A stretch of DNA of 64,000 nt from Solirubrobacterales bacterium (GCA_947474595.1 CANJIV010000003.1:186001-250000); one strand, 5' to 3'; shown: positions 36,579-45,853, counted from the stretch's first letter. Numbers and translations: made by a program. The notes: generated from the letters alone by a model not told the origin.

Positions 36579-38018
36579 ATGGCCACCCCTACTAAGCTCC
36601 AAAACTTCATCGGCGGCAAGAGCGCAGATACCACGGGCGACGTAGAGCACGACGTAAAGAATCCGGCGACAGGCGAGACGATCGCCCAGCTTCGCGGATC
36701 GAGCGCCGCAGACCTAGACGCTGCCGTCGAGGCAGCAACTGCCGCCTTTAAGGTCTGGGGGCAGGAAACTCCCTCGCAGCGGAGCTTGGCATTGCTGCGA
36801 ATTGCCGACGAACTTGAGCAGCGCGGAGATGAGCTGGCAGCGCTTGAGTCCAAAAACGCGGGCAAGCCGCTAGGCCTAACGATCTCTGAAGAGATCCCTC
36901 CAGCGGCCGACCAGATCCGCTTCTTCGCTGGCGCAGCAAGAATGCTAGAAGGTCGCGCAACTGCCGAATACATGGCCGGACACACCTCATCTATTCGCCG
37001 CGAGCCGATCGGTGTTATTGGCCAGATCACGCCATGGAACTACCCCTTCATGATGGCCGTCTGGAAGTTCGCCCCAGCCCTCGCGGCAGGCAACACAGTT
37101 GTCCTTAAGCCGTCGGAGAACACCCCTCTAACAACACTTTGGCTAGCCGAGCTGCTCCAAAAGCACCTGCCGGAGGGAGCGTTCAACGTGATCCTCGGTA
37201 AGGGCGACCTAGGCGAAGCACTCGTCCGCCATCCCGGCATCGCGATGGTCTCGCTGACCGGCAGCGTGAGAGCAGGGAAGGCGGTCGCCGCGGCCGCGGC
37301 TGATTCGCTTAAACGGGTCCACCTTGAGCTCGGCGGCAAGGCGCCGGTGATCGTCTTTGACGACGCCGACATCGCATCGGCCGCCGAGGGGATCGCTGGG
37401 GCTGGCTACTTTAATGCTGGCCAAGACTGCACTGCGGCGACCCGAGTACTGGCTGGCCCTGGGGTTCACGACGAGTTCGTAGCCGCTCTAGTTGAGCAAG
37501 CAAACGCAACCGTCGTCGGCGATCCACTAGATGAAAATACCTACCTTGGGCCTGTCATAAGCCAGGCTCAACTCGACAAGGTTGAAGGCTTCATCGAACG
37601 CACCCCTAACCACGCAACCGTAGCGGCCGGCGGCAATCGCAGCGGTGATAACGGCGGATATTTCTACCAGCCCACCGTCGTTGCCGGACTCAAACAGGAC
37701 GACGAGATGATTCAAGAGGAGATCTTCGGCCCTGTGATTACCGTCCAGAAGTTCTCCGACGAGGATCAAGCGCTGGCGTGGGCTAATGGAACTAAATATG
37801 GCCTAGCCTCTAGCGTTTGGACCAAGGACCACGGCCGGGCGATGCGGATGGCCAAGCACCTCGACTTCGGCTGCGTGTGGATCAACACCCACATCCCGAT
37901 TGTGGCCGAGATGCCCCATGGTGGATTTAAAGAGTCTGGATACGGAAAAGACCTTTCGCTTTATGGCTTCGACGACTACACGCGCATTAAGCACGTGATG
38001 TCGAATATCGAGGGGTAG
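36579..38018 (+). CDS. Aldehyde dehydrogenase (aminobutyraldehyde/betaine-aldehyde type)
   Basis: A 479-residue NAD(P)+-dependent aldehyde dehydrogenase. Catalytic residues are N154 (TPWNYP), E250 (LELGGKAP) and C284 ([11 protein letters not shown]); K177 (LKPSE) contacts the cofactor. The sequence around C284 is typical of gamma-aminobutyraldehyde and betaine-aldehyde dehydrogenases. CCGGAGG precedes the ATG. The gene stands alone, with the epimerase gene following after about 70 nt; no polyamine or choline genes adjoin it, so the aldehyde is a guess. Confidence 0.94.
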   Translation: MATPTKLQNFIGGKSADTTGDVEHDVKNPATGETIAQLRGSSAADLDAAVEAATAAFKVWGQETPSQRSLALLRIADELEQRGDELAALESKNAGKPLGLTISEEIPPAADQIRFFAGAARMLEGRATAEYMAGHTSSIRREPIGVIGQITPWNYPFMMAVWKFAPALAAGNTVVLKPSENTPLTTLWLAELLQKHLPEGAFNVILGKGDLGEALVRHPGIAMVSLTGSVRAGKAVAAAAADSLKRVHLELGGKAPVIVFDDADIASAAEGIAGAGYFNAGQDCTAATRVLAGPGVHDEFVAALVEQANATVVGDPLDENTYLGPVISQAQLDKVEGFIERTPNHATVAAGGNRSGDNGGYFYQPTVVAGLKQDDEMIQEEIFGPVITVQKFSDEDQALAWANGTKYGLASSVWTKDHGRAMRMAKHLDFGCVWINTHIPIVAEMPHGGFKESGYGKDLSLYGFDDYTRIKHVMSNIEG

Positions 38019-38089
38019 CCGCCGGTGGGTTGGCCTTCCTAGGGTCGCGCCAACCTCCATCTGCAGATGTCGTGTGTAAAGCTGGTGCA

Positions 38090-39037
38090 GTGAGCACTGT
38101 GCTGGTAACTGGTGGAGCCGGGTTTATTGGGTCCCATCTCGTCGACGCTTTTGTCGCCGCTGGCGATCGCGTGGTCGTCGTCGACAACCTCTCCAGTGGA
38201 TCAAAGGCCAACCTCGCAGACGCGATCGCCGGTGGAGCTACCCTCCACGAAATGGACGTCACTGACGCTGCATCTTTGCTTGCCTTGGCAGAGCAAGAGC
38301 GTCCAGAAGTGGTGGTCCACCTCGCCGCTCAGATCGATGTTCGCGTCTCAGTGGCCGATCCCGCTTGGGACGCCCAGATTAACGTCATTGGCACGATCAA
38401 CACACTGCAAGCGGCGCTGGCCGCTGGCTCCAAGCGACTCGTGCTGGCTTCGACCGGCGGAGCGATCTACGGAGATGTAGAGACCATCCCGACGCCAGAG
38501 TCCACACCCGCTCTCCCGCTCGCGCCCTACGGGACAAGCAAACTTTGCGCTGAGACATTCTTGGCCCTCTACTCGCGCACAAGCGGACTCTCCACGGTCG
38601 CACTGCGATTTGCCAACGTTTATGGCCCGCGCCAAGACAGCCTCGGCGAAGCTGGAGTGGTTGCGATCTTTGCTGGTGCCGCCTTGGCCGATAAGCCCCT
38701 AACTATCTTTGGCGATGGCAGACAAACGAGGGACTACATCTATGTTGGCGACGTCGTCGCGGCGCTTGTCGCCGCCGCCAACAACACGGTAACCGGAGCG
38801 ATTAACATCGGCACCGGCCGCGAGACTTCGGTTTTGGATTTAGCTTTGGCAGTTGACGCGGCAGTTGGTCGACCCACAACAACTCCCCAGCACCACCCCG
38901 CACGCCCAGGCGAAGTAGCCCGCAGCTGCCTCGATCCCACGCTCGCAGCCAAGCTCTTAGGATGGACCGCTGAAGTGGCCCTAAAGGACGGAATCACACG
39001 AACCGTCGGCGCGATGGCTGCCGCCGAGAACCAATAA
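38090..39037 (+). CDS. NAD-dependent epimerase (UDP-glucose 4-epimerase family)
   Basis: A 315-residue extended SDR from GTG 38090. VLVTGGAGFIGSHL is the NAD motif, LASTGGAIYG and PYGTSK hold the catalytic Ser/Thr and YxxxK, and DYIYVGDVV is the family's late motif. It resembles GalE-type UDP-hexose epimerases. An upstream in-frame ATG at 38030 would add 20 non-conserved residues. The fprA gene begins 10 nt after its stop and probably shares the transcript, though the two are functionally unrelated. Confidence 0.92.
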   Translation: MSTVLVTGGAGFIGSHLVDAFVAAGDRVVVVDNLSSGSKANLADAIAGGATLHEMDVTDAASLLALAEQERPEVVVHLAAQIDVRVSVADPAWDAQINVIGTINTLQAALAAGSKRLVLASTGGAIYGDVETIPTPESTPALPLAPYGTSKLCAETFLALYSRTSGLSTVALRFANVYGPRQDSLGEAGVVAIFAGAALADKPLTIFGDGRQTRDYIYVGDVVAALVAAANNTVTGAINIGTGRETSVLDLALAVDAAVGRPTTTPQHHPARPGEVARSCLDPTLAAKLLGWTAEVALKDGITRTVGAMAAAENQ

Positions 39038-39046
39038 GGAGCGTCC

Positions 39047-40435
39047 TTGACTCCCACCCCACCAACCAGCCCCCTGCGAGTGGCAATCATCGGCTCAGGC
39101 CCCTCCGGCTTCTACGCTGCAGGCCAGCTACTTTCGACGCTCGGAGATGGTGTCGAGATCGACATGTATGAGCGCTTGCCGACTCCCTTTGGACTCGTGC
39201 GCGCAGGAGTAGCCCCAGATCATCCCAAGATTAAGTCGGTAATCCGCGTCTATGAGAAGACGGCGGCCAACCCAAACTTCCGCTTCTTTGGCAACGTTGA
39301 GTTCGGCACCCACATCCACCGACATGAGCTCGACGAGCACTACCACGCGACTATTTACGCGGTAGGCACCCCAACCGACCGCACCGGTGATCTCCCGGGC
39401 GAAGACCTCTCGGGCAGTTGGGCCGCGACAGAGTTCGTCGGCTGGTACAACGGCCACCCCGATTACCAAGATCTAAGCTTTGACCTCTCCTGCGAACGCG
39501 CAGTTGTCGTCGGCAATGGCAATGTAGCGATGGATGTCGCACGGATGCTGGTGCTGACACCATCGGAACTCGCCACCACCGATATCGCAGACCAGGCGTT
39601 AGAGGCGCTGGCCGCCAGCAAGGTCAAAGAGATTCTCATTCTGGGTCGCCGTGGGCCTGGGCAGGCCGCCTTCACCAACCCTGAACTACGCGAGTTTGGC
39701 GAGCTCTCCGATGCCGATATAGCCGTTGAGCCCGAAGGCCTCGACCTCTCTGACGCCGTACTCGAAGAGGGCGCAGACGGCACGGCGACTAAAAACGTTG
39801 AGATTCTGCGCGAATATGCAGCACGTGCGGTAGTCGGCCACAACAAACGCATCGTCCTGCGCTTCCTCTCCTCCCCCGTCGCGATAAACGGGACCGACCG
39901 CGTCGAGAGCATCACGATCGCCCGCAACGAGCTGGTAGTCGCAAGCGACCACAAGCCGCGCGCTCAGATGACTCAAGAACGCGAAACAGTTGAGGCTGGT
40001 CTGATCTTCCGCGCGATCGGCTACCGCGGCATACCGTTGCCTCAAGTGCCCTTCGACGACCACTCGGGCCTCATCCCCAACACCGGCGGCAGGGTCCTGG
40101 AGGGAGAAGGTGTCCTTACCGGCCACTATGTCGTCGGATGGATTAAGCGCGGCCCTAGCGGGGTCATCGGCACCAATAAAAAAGATTCCTTGGAGACCGT
40201 CAACCTTTTGCTCGATGACTATGCCGCGGGCAAGCTAAGCGCCCCAACGGCCCCGCATGGCGCAGCGACCGAGGCCTTCGTGCTCGAACGCCGGCCTAAC
40301 CTCGTCGATTACGCTGGTTGGGAGGCGATCGACAGCTTGGAGAAGAGCCGAGGAGAGCCGGTCGGCCGACCGCGCATAAAGATGACTCGCATCGATGAAA
40401 TGCTTGATGCGGTGGTTCGCCCACCTTCAGAGTAA
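39047..40435 (+). CDS. fprA: Ferredoxin-NADP+ reductase, FprA type
   Basis: A 462-residue flavoprotein from TTG 39047 (AAGGAG 6 nt upstream). The FAD motif is GSGPSGFYAA at about residue 16, then YERLPTPFGLVRAGVAPDH, and the NADP motif VVVGNGNVAMDVARML, all diagnostic of the adrenodoxin-reductase-like FprA family. GHYVVGWIKRGPSGVIGTNK closes the FAD site. It transfers electrons between NADPH and ferredoxin, typically feeding cytochromes P450 or Fe-S assembly. No ferredoxin gene is adjacent. Confidence 0.96.
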   Translation: MTPTPPTSPLRVAIIGSGPSGFYAAGQLLSTLGDGVEIDMYERLPTPFGLVRAGVAPDHPKIKSVIRVYEKTAANPNFRFFGNVEFGTHIHRHELDEHYHATIYAVGTPTDRTGDLPGEDLSGSWAATEFVGWYNGHPDYQDLSFDLSCERAVVVGNGNVAMDVARMLVLTPSELATTDIADQALEALAASKVKEILILGRRGPGQAAFTNPELREFGELSDADIAVEPEGLDLSDAVLEEGADGTATKNVEILREYAARAVVGHNKRIVLRFLSSPVAINGTDRVESITIARNELVVASDHKPRAQMTQERETVEAGLIFRAIGYRGIPLPQVPFDDHSGLIPNTGGRVLEGEGVLTGHYVVGWIKRGPSGVIGTNKKDSLETVNLLLDDYAAGKLSAPTAPHGAATEAFVLERRPNLVDYAGWEAIDSLEKSRGEPVGRPRIKMTRIDEMLDAVVRPPSE

Positions 40436-40479
40436 CCTCGCAAGTGCGACCTTCATAAACACCTAGGAGGAGGTGCGAA

Positions 40480-41280
40480 GTGGCTAGGTACAAACGCTTT
40501 GTGGCAATCGGTGACAGCAGCGTCGAAGGGCTCAACGACCTCTACCCAGATGGGCACAGCTACCGCGGCTGGTCAGACCGCCTCGCTGAGCGCCTCGCTG
40601 AGCTCGAGCCCGACCTGCTCTACGCCAACCTCGCAGTGCGCGGACGCCTCGTAGGCGAAGTGCGCGCCCAACAGCTAGAGCCAGCGCTGGCGATGCACCC
40701 TGATCTGGTGGTTGTTATCGCTGGCTTAAATGACATCTTGCGTCCCAGATGCGATGTTCAACGAGTCATTGATGACTTAGAGGCGATCTACAGTGCCTTC
40801 GCCCAATCAGGAGCCCAACTGCTGGCCTATACGATGCCCAGCCGCTCGGCTGCGATGATGACCTTGCGCTCGGCAGAATTAAAGATAGACCGCTATAACG
40901 AGGGCCTACGGATGCTCGCTGATAACTACGGAGCAGTCCTTGTAGATTTCGCTCACGAGGACTTCTCACCAGACTCGCGGCTATGGAGTAGCGACCGTCT
41001 GCATGCTAATTCAGCCGGCCACGCGCTGATCGCCGACGCCCTAGCCCAAGCCCTTGACCTTCCTGGAAGCGACGGCAGCTGGCGACAGCCGATTCCACTA
41101 GGGCACCCCCTACGCCGTCACCAGATCGTCGCCCGCGAGATCCATTGGGCCGCGGCGTACATGGCACCATGGATAGTGCGACGGCTACGCGGGCGCTCAT
41201 CCGGTGACGGCGTAGTGGCGAAGCGTCCAGTGCTGACACCAGCTATCGGCTACGTTCAATCTGGCGACGCGGACCGCTAA
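40480..41280 (+). CDS. SGNH/GDSL hydrolase
   Basis: A 266-residue SGNH hydrolase from GTG 40480 with a strong AGGAGGAGG site. Block I is AIGDSSVEGLND, block III VVIAGLNDIL (G and N of the oxyanion hole), and block V DRLHANSAGH (Asp and His). There is no signal peptide, so it is cytoplasmic, unlike the lipoprotein paralogue near 28 kb. It probably cleaves small esters. It converges on the cupin gene with 7 nt between stops. Confidence 0.92.
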   Translation: MARYKRFVAIGDSSVEGLNDLYPDGHSYRGWSDRLAERLAELEPDLLYANLAVRGRLVGEVRAQQLEPALAMHPDLVVVIAGLNDILRPRCDVQRVIDDLEAIYSAFAQSGAQLLAYTMPSRSAAMMTLRSAELKIDRYNEGLRMLADNYGAVLVDFAHEDFSPDSRLWSSDRLHANSAGHALIADALAQALDLPGSDGSWRQPIPLGHPLRRHQIVAREIHWAAAYMAPWIVRRLRGRSSGDGVVAKRPVLTPAIGYVQSGDADR

Positions 41281-41287
41281 GTCACCG

Positions 41288-41773
41288 TCAAAGCGGGTGC
41301 GACACGCCCAACGGTGGGCCAAGTACATCCATAGCAAACCGTTGGCCAATTTTGTTCAAAGTCTCTAGGTCTGGCGGTCCAGCAGGCAGCTTGGCAAACT
41401 CGTCAAAGAACCGCTCTATCCCAGACGGAGTGAAGATCACGAGAACGCGGGCCGGCTCCTCGCCGACGTTCTGCCAGCAGTGCGCCGTTGTCCGTGGAAT
41501 GAAGACGAAGGAGCCAGCCGAGCGAGTAGAGATTTCGTCACCTAACCTAAAGCGAAACTCCCCTTCGAGTATGTACCAAGCCTCGTCCTCGTTGTGGTGC
41601 ACGTGCAAAGGCGTTCCCGGACCAGGCGGGACGCGATTCTCAAATACGGTGAGAGCACCATCCGTCTCTGAAGATCGAACCTTGAAAGATAATGGGCCAC
41701 CAGCGGGCCCCTCGACCACAGTGCCCTCTCCAGGACCAATGTCAAAGGGCTTCATCTCACTGATTGAGTCCAT
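41288..41773 (-). CDS. Cupin-domain protein
   Basis: A 161-residue single cupin. Motif 1 is PLHVHHNEDEAWYILEGEF (metal His and Glu), and motif 2 is FVFIPRTTAHCWQNVG (His). The fold is clear. Members include sugar isomerases, dioxygenases and storage-type proteins, and the sequence does not favour one. It is preceded by TAGGCT at 7 nt, so it is likely leaderless. Confidence 0.9.
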   Translation of the reverse strand: MDSISEMKPFDIGPGEGTVVEGPAGGPLSFKVRSSETDGALTVFENRVPPGPGTPLHVHHNEDEAWYILEGEFRFRLGDEISTRSAGSFVFIPRTTAHCWQNVGEEPARVLVIFTPSGIERFFDEFAKLPAGPPDLETLNKIGQRFAMDVLGPPLGVSHPL

Positions 41774-41780
41774 AGGGGCG

Positions 41781-41786
41781 AGCCTA
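41781..41786 (-). promoter_or_regulatory. -10 box (TAGGCT) of the cupin gene
   Basis: TAGGCT on the minus strand ends 7 nt before ATG 41773. It lies within a small inverted repeat (CCTAGC/GCTAGG), which could be an operator or a terminator of the upstream gene. Confidence 0.5.
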
Positions 41787-41810
41787 GCAGCCCGCTAGGC
41801 CGAGAAGTGC

Positions 41811-41854
41811 ATCGGGGCGAGAGGCTTTGAACTTCCCTGCGCAGCGACCCGAAC
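41811..41854 (-). repeat. Decayed copy of the tRNA-Pro 3' half (possible att scar)
   Basis: This segment matches the tRNA-Pro gene at exactly 986 bp distance. ATCGGGGCGAGAGG is identical to the tRNA 3' end, TTTGAAC (T loop) and CGACCCGAAC (anticodon loop) are identical, with substitutions between them. The 5' half of the tRNA is not present, so it cannot fold as a tRNA. Duplication of a tRNA 3' half is what site-specific integration leaves behind. Confidence 0.75.
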
Positions 41855-41890
41855 GCGCTTAGCCAGAGCCGTGGCCACCAGCCTTGATCC

Positions 41891-42658
41891 TTAGAGCTCA
41901 CCCACCACTCCCATGATGAAGCGCCCGGGCTGGCAGGTTGCGGTGAACGACTCAAACCTGAAGCCCGCCTTAACAGACGAAAACTTGTACGTACCAGCCT
42001 TGAGACCTATAAAGAATCCGATGCCACTGTTCGACGTCGATGTCAGCGTGGCGTCCGGGAGACCACTGCCTGCGAAGTACAACGGCTTGACCGTCATCGG
42101 TCCGCTAGATCGCAAGGTTGTCCCTGGCACCCCGTATGGGCCGCGAGCGTCGACCTGTGCTGGCGTCATCGTACGAATGACCTTGTCCGCGACCAAGGCA
42201 CTTACCAGACACTCTTTCGGGGCTGTTTTTGCCGCATTGAGCGCCATCCCAGTCAGCGCCGAGATGGCTCGCCCAAGATCTAGCTTTGGCAGCAGGATAT
42301 AGCTCCACCGATAGGATGAGCTAGGGATTCGGGTTGGCGTGTAGATGCGAACATAACCAGCTAACTGCGCCACAAGTGTGGCCTTCACTCCTGCCGGAAT
42401 CTTAAGAGTGAAAGCTCCAGTCTGATTGGTGGTGGTCCTCAAACTCGGCCTTTCGGCGACCCATACAGAGGCCCCGGCGAGGCCCTTAGTCTTCATGCCC
42501 GGGGTTGGAATTTGGTACTGCGAGACGTTGCCCCTAATCATGATCTGCTTGACCTTTGCAGCCGAAGCGACGGCGGGAACTACGGCTACACAGACCGCGA
42601 CAGTGGCCACCATCAAGCTGCACTTGGTCGAGAAAGACCCTACTGAGAGTGTTCGCAT
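41891..42658 (-). CDS. Secreted protein with a carboxypeptidase-regulatory-like domain, function unknown
   Basis: A 255-residue protein from ATG 42658. A signal peptide ends at about AVASAA (residue 34). Next comes a beta-sandwich-like region (GLAGASVWVAERPSLRTTT, TGAFTLKIPAG, LVAQLAGYVR) of CarboxypepD_reg type, common in surface proteins. The C-terminal half has two cysteines and a second beta-rich region (IGFFIGLKAGTYKFSS). I do not recognise a family for the whole. It is alone between a tRNA-Pro gene and a decayed tRNA-Pro copy, and may be a remnant of an integrated unit. Confidence 0.72.
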   Translation of the reverse strand: MRTLSVGSFSTKCSLMVATVAVCVAVVPAVASAAKVKQIMIRGNVSQYQIPTPGMKTKGLAGASVWVAERPSLRTTTNQTGAFTLKIPAGVKATLVAQLAGYVRIYTPTRIPSSSYRWSYILLPKLDLGRAISALTGMALNAAKTAPKECLVSALVADKVIRTMTPAQVDARGPYGVPGTTLRSSGPMTVKPLYFAGSGLPDATLTSTSNSGIGFFIGLKAGTYKFSSVKAGFRFESFTATCQPGRFIMGVVGEL

Positions 42659-42664
42659 CGGGTA

Positions 42665-42670
42665 AATGTA
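42665..42670 (-). promoter_or_regulatory. -10 box (TACATT) of the secreted-protein gene
   Basis: TACATT on the minus strand ends 6 nt before ATG 42658, choosing that start over ATG 42685, which lies upstream of the box. Confidence 0.55.
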
Positions 42671-42742
42671 TTTGGTCGGCATCAAGCACGCGTTGGTTGA
42701 CCGATCCGAAGGCCTGCGGAGAGGAACATGTCCATAGCCGAG

Positions 42743-42762
42743 GTCGACCGTATACGGCCGAC
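42743..42762. repeat. 20-bp near-perfect palindrome between tRNA-Pro and the secreted-protein gene
   Basis: GTCGACCGTATACGGCCGAC is palindromic except for one mismatched pair; its core CCGTATACGG is perfect. It lies about 75 bp upstream of the secreted-protein -10 box and inside the 986-bp unit. It could bind a dimeric protein; nothing else is known. Confidence 0.55.
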
Positions 42763-42763
42763 A

Positions 42764-42791
42764 GAAGCCTCCCGCAGCGAAGGAAGGCTTC
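42764..42791 (-). terminator. Hairpin downstream of tRNA-Pro
   Basis: GAAGCCT (42764-42770) pairs with AGGCTTC (42785-42791) around a 14-nt loop, starting 7 nt past the tRNA 3' end. No T-run follows, so its role as terminator is uncertain. Confidence 0.35.
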
Positions 42792-42797
42792 CACTAA

Positions 42798-42871
<74 letters not shown>

Positions 42872-42904
42872 ATACCCGGCCAGTATCCCACAGGCCAGCC
42901 CCTG

Positions 42905-42910
42905 TACCGT
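42905..42910 (+). promoter_or_regulatory. -10 box (TACCGT) of the leaderless NIF3-family gene
   Basis: TACCGT ends 7 nt before ATG 42918. The longer upstream frame would run through the antisense tRNA gene, so the leaderless ATG is preferred. Confidence 0.55.
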
Positions 42911-42917
42911 TTACCCC

Positions 42918-43679
42918 ATGCCAGACCGCGATGAGATTCTCTCCTACCTAGACGACCTCCTGGGGGCCACGGATTTCAACGACCATTGCCCCAACGGCCT
43001 CCAAGTACCGGGCACGGCCAAGGTCACGAAAGTTGTCACGGGCGTCACCGGCCAGTTAGAGCTCTTCGAGCGAGCGGCGCAGATCGGAGCACAGCTAGTA
43101 ATCGTCCACCATGGCATCTTCTGGGATTTCCATCCGCGCCATCTCTCCGAGATCCAAGCAGGCCGCCTACGCGTCTTACTCGAATCCAACATCACCCTCG
43201 CCGCCTACCACCTTCCGCTCGACGCTCACCCTGAAATCGGCAACAACGCCCTGATCGTCGACGGTCTGGGCTGTGTGTCGCGGGAGCCTTTTGGCGACCA
43301 CCACGGGGTCAAAATCGGCTTCGCCGGGCGCTTTTCAGGAGAGGGCATTGCGATCGCCGAGCTGATCAGCCGCGTCAAGAAACTCACTGGTCGCGAGCCG
43401 CTCTTGCTCGGGGCTGGGCCTGAGCGTGTCGCCTCTATTGGGATTGTTTCGGGTGGTGCTGCTAACGATTTAAGCGAAGCAATTGACGGTGGTCTCGACG
43501 CATTTCTCACCGGCGAGCCAGCCGAACACGTGATGGCCCAAGCCCGCGAGGCCAAGGTCCACTTCATTGCAGCAGGCCACTATGCCACCGAGACATTCGG
43601 CGTCCAGCGGCTTGGTGAACTCCTAGCCGAGCGGTTTAGCATCGAACACACTTTCATCGACATTCCAAACCCAGTCTGA
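42918..43679 (+). CDS. NIF3/YqfO-family dinuclear metal-centre protein
   Basis: A 253-residue NIF3-family protein. Metal-binding segments are [11 protein letters not shown] near the N-terminus, [20 protein letters not shown], and [17 protein letters not shown] near the C-terminus; [11 protein letters not shown] is also conserved. Members form hexameric toroids with a two-metal site and are listed as GTP cyclohydrolase I type 2 homologues, but the physiological reaction is uncertain. Many NIF3 genes adjoin a zinc-ribbon (DUF164) protein; none is seen here. Confidence 0.94.
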   Translation: MPDRDEILSYLDDLLGATDFNDHCPNGLQVPGTAKVTKVVTGVTGQLELFERAAQIGAQLVIVHHGIFWDFHPRHLSEIQAGRLRVLLESNITLAAYHLPLDAHPEIGNNALIVDGLGCVSREPFGDHHGVKIGFAGRFSGEGIAIAELISRVKKLTGREPLLLGAGPERVASIGIVSGGAANDLSEAIDGGLDAFLTGEPAEHVMAQAREAKVHFIAAGHYATETFGVQRLGELLAERFSIEHTFIDIPNPV

Positions 43680-43767
43680 GCTCACTTGCCATAACTAGGC
43701 CAGTGAAATCGGCCGCTCTCCATCTAGTTGAAAGGTTGGATAGGACGGCTATTGTGGAGATCCGACC

Positions 43768-43798
43768 GGAGTGGTATTTGTAATGTTTGTACCACTCC
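43768..43798 (+). promoter_or_regulatory. Perfect 9+9 bp inverted repeat around a -10 box (operator)
   Basis: GGAGTGGTA (43768-43776) and TACCACTCC (43790-43798) form a perfect inverted repeat with a 13-nt centre. The centre contains TAATGT (43781-43786), a TAnnnT -10 box that would start RNA near 43793. The geometry is that of a dimeric repressor covering the promoter; it could alternatively form an RNA hairpin. ATG 43818 follows with GAAGGG as ribosome site. Confidence 0.7.
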
Positions 43799-43817
43799 CG
43801 ACAGAAGGGTCCTCTGC

Positions 43818-43991
43818 ATGTCGAACCATCTGACACCCACCGAACTCGCCCACGAGGTTGGACTTGACCGCCAAGAGGTGATCGAAAAATGCCTCGAGAT
43901 GGCCGTCCCGATCTATCAGGGACACATAGATAAGAGCTTGTTTCTAACTACTCTTCGTGAGCAATCCCAGGAGAGTCGCCAAGCCGCTTAG
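43818..43991 (+). CDS. 57-residue helical protein, IF2_N/HTH-like
   Basis: A 57-residue protein from ATG 43818 (GAAGGG site). LTPTELAHEVGLDRQEVIEKC is predicted to form two helices with a sharp turn, followed by LEMAVPIYQGHIDKSLF; this resembles the small IF2_N helical domain or a short helix-turn-helix. The tail is polar. It is not a known family to me. It lies under a palindromic promoter and is followed after 39 nt by an acyl-CoA ligase gene, so it could be a small regulator of that operon (inference). Confidence 0.65.
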   Translation: MSNHLTPTELAHEVGLDRQEVIEKCLEMAVPIYQGHIDKSLFLTTLREQSQESRQAA

Positions 43992-44030
43992 GCGGCTTGA
44001 GTACCGCCACTGTTTAAGAGGGGGAGATTG

Positions 44031-45833
44031 ATGGAGACTAATTTCGAGCCGGTCGAGGGATCGACCGGATCGAGAACGATCGCCGACCTTATGGCGATAG
44101 CCGCTGTTAAGCATGCGGATAAGGTCGCCGTACGGCATAAGGTAGGCGACCTCTGGGTTGACGTTACCTACGCCGAGGTCGGTTTGATCGTCTCTGAGAT
44201 TGGCCGCGGATTGATCGCGCTGGGCGTACAGTCCGGCGATCGCGTCGCCATCCTGTGCGAGACCCGCCCAGAGTGGACGTACGCCGACTTTGGAGTGACC
44301 AGCGCTGGAGCGGTCGTTGTGCCTGTCTACCCGACGAACTCGCCGCAAGAGTGCGAGTGGGTCGTCGGCAACTCCGAGGCCATCGCCGTCATCTGCGAAG
44401 ACGCCAGGCAGGTAGCCAAAATTGTAGAAGTCCGTGAGCGCCTTCCTAATCTCACAACGATCATCGTGGTCGATCCAAGCGGTGACGTGGGCGACGCGAT
44501 AGCGATGGATGAAGTCCGCACAAAGGGTCGGCAACTAGAGCTATCTGAACTCACCGCTCGCTACTCGGCGATCACCCCCGAGGACCCATTCACCTTCATC
44601 TATACCTCCGGTACAACTGGTCCACCGAAGGGGTGTGTCTTAACCCACGGCAACTACCGCAGCGTTATATCTATGTCGGAGTCCTTGAACGTTCTCAGCG
44701 AGGGCGAGGATGTCTACCTCTTTCTCCCGCTAGCCCACGCCTTCGCGATTTTAATTCAGCTGCTCTCTTTCGATCTTGGCAGCTCAATTGCCTACTGGAC
44801 CGGGGATCCGCAGAAGATCGTTGCCGAGCTTATCGAGACCAAGCCGACCTACTTTCCTTCAGTACCGCGGATCTTCGAAAAGCTCTACACGCTTGCCTCG
44901 AAGGCGATCCTGGCCAAGATGTCGCCCGACCAGTTCGCCGAGATGGTCGCGATGGGCGTCAAGGTCCGCGATATGCAGATACGCGGAGAAGAGCTTCCAG
45001 GTCCACTGATAGCGGCATTCGCAAGCGCCGATGAACAGGTTTTCGCGAACGTGCGGGCTCTATTTGGAGGCAACCTGCGTCAGGCGGTTACAGGAGCCGC
45101 GCCTATCTCTAAGGAGATTCTGGAGTTCTTCTACGCCGCCGGTGTGCCAGTTTTGGAGGGCTATGGCATGACCGAGACAGCGACCGTCGCAACCTACTCA
45201 ACGATCGAACACCACCGCTTTGGAACGGTCGGCAGACCGCTGCCGGGCTGCGAAGTCAAGATCGCTTCTGACGGAGAGATCCTAATCAAGGGCGCCAATA
45301 TCTTCCGCGGCTACTACAAGAACGATGACGCCAGCTTTGGTGCGGTCATCGATGGCTGGCTTCACACTGGCGACCTCGGATCGGTAGACGGGGATGGTTA
45401 CGTGAAGATCACCGGCCGCAAGAAAGACATCATCATTACTGCTGGAGGCAAGAACCTAACCCCGGCCAACGTGGAGAACGATCTCAAGCAGTCCCGCTGG
45501 ATCTCCCAGGCGGTCATGCACGGCGACCGGCGCCCATACCCGGTCGTCCTAGTCACCTTAGATTCAGACGAGATCACCGCTTGGGCCACGGAGCAGGGCC
45601 TCCCCCTGGAGATCGCGGCACTAGCGCAGGAGCCACGCGTGCGAGCGATGATCCAAGAGGCCCTAGACAGTGCCAATCAGAAATACGCAAACGTTGAGCA
45701 AGTCAAGAAGTTCGCAATCCTTGACCACGACCTAACCCAAGAGACAGGTGAGCTAACTCCGACGCTCAAGGTTAAGCGCAACGTCGTCAACGAGAAGTAC
45801 GCGGCGATCTTCGACGCGCTCTACGACGAATAA
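44031..45833 (+). CDS. Long-chain acyl-CoA ligase (AMP-forming)
   Basis: A 600-residue ANL-superfamily enzyme from ATG 44031 (GAGGGGGAG site; TTG 44028 is an alternative). The P-loop is YTSGTTGPPKG, the A5 motif YGMTETAT, then GWLHTGDLG and GRKKDIIITAGGKNL, followed by a C-terminal lid with LKVKRN. The overall arrangement resembles long-chain (FAA1/FadD15-type) ligases. It activates fatty acids to acyl-CoA at the inner membrane face. The palindromic operator upstream of the small gene probably controls it too. It converges on the patatin gene. Confidence 0.95.
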   Translation: METNFEPVEGSTGSRTIADLMAIAAVKHADKVAVRHKVGDLWVDVTYAEVGLIVSEIGRGLIALGVQSGDRVAILCETRPEWTYADFGVTSAGAVVVPVYPTNSPQECEWVVGNSEAIAVICEDARQVAKIVEVRERLPNLTTIIVVDPSGDVGDAIAMDEVRTKGRQLELSELTARYSAITPEDPFTFIYTSGTTGPPKGCVLTHGNYRSVISMSESLNVLSEGEDVYLFLPLAHAFAILIQLLSFDLGSSIAYWTGDPQKIVAELIETKPTYFPSVPRIFEKLYTLASKAILAKMSPDQFAEMVAMGVKVRDMQIRGEELPGPLIAAFASADEQVFANVRALFGGNLRQAVTGAAPISKEILEFFYAAGVPVLEGYGMTETATVATYSTIEHHRFGTVGRPLPGCEVKIASDGEILIKGANIFRGYYKNDDASFGAVIDGWLHTGDLGSVDGDGYVKITGRKKDIIITAGGKNLTPANVENDLKQSRWISQAVMHGDRRPYPVVLVTLDSDEITAWATEQGLPLEIAALAQEPRVRAMIQEALDSANQKYANVEQVKKFAILDHDLTQETGELTPTLKVKRNVVNEKYAAIFDALYDE

Positions 45834-45853
45834 GGGCGCCAGCGGCGGCGCGG

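Noticed and set aside
41752-41955. Minus-strand frame with REVQSLSPR
   Set aside because: It is a false peptide over the decayed tRNA-Pro copy; it helped to notice that copy but is not a gene.
43728-43817. N-terminal extension of the 57-residue protein
   Set aside because: It would translate through the inverted-repeat promoter; ATG 43818 has a ribosome site, and the extension has no helix-like pattern.
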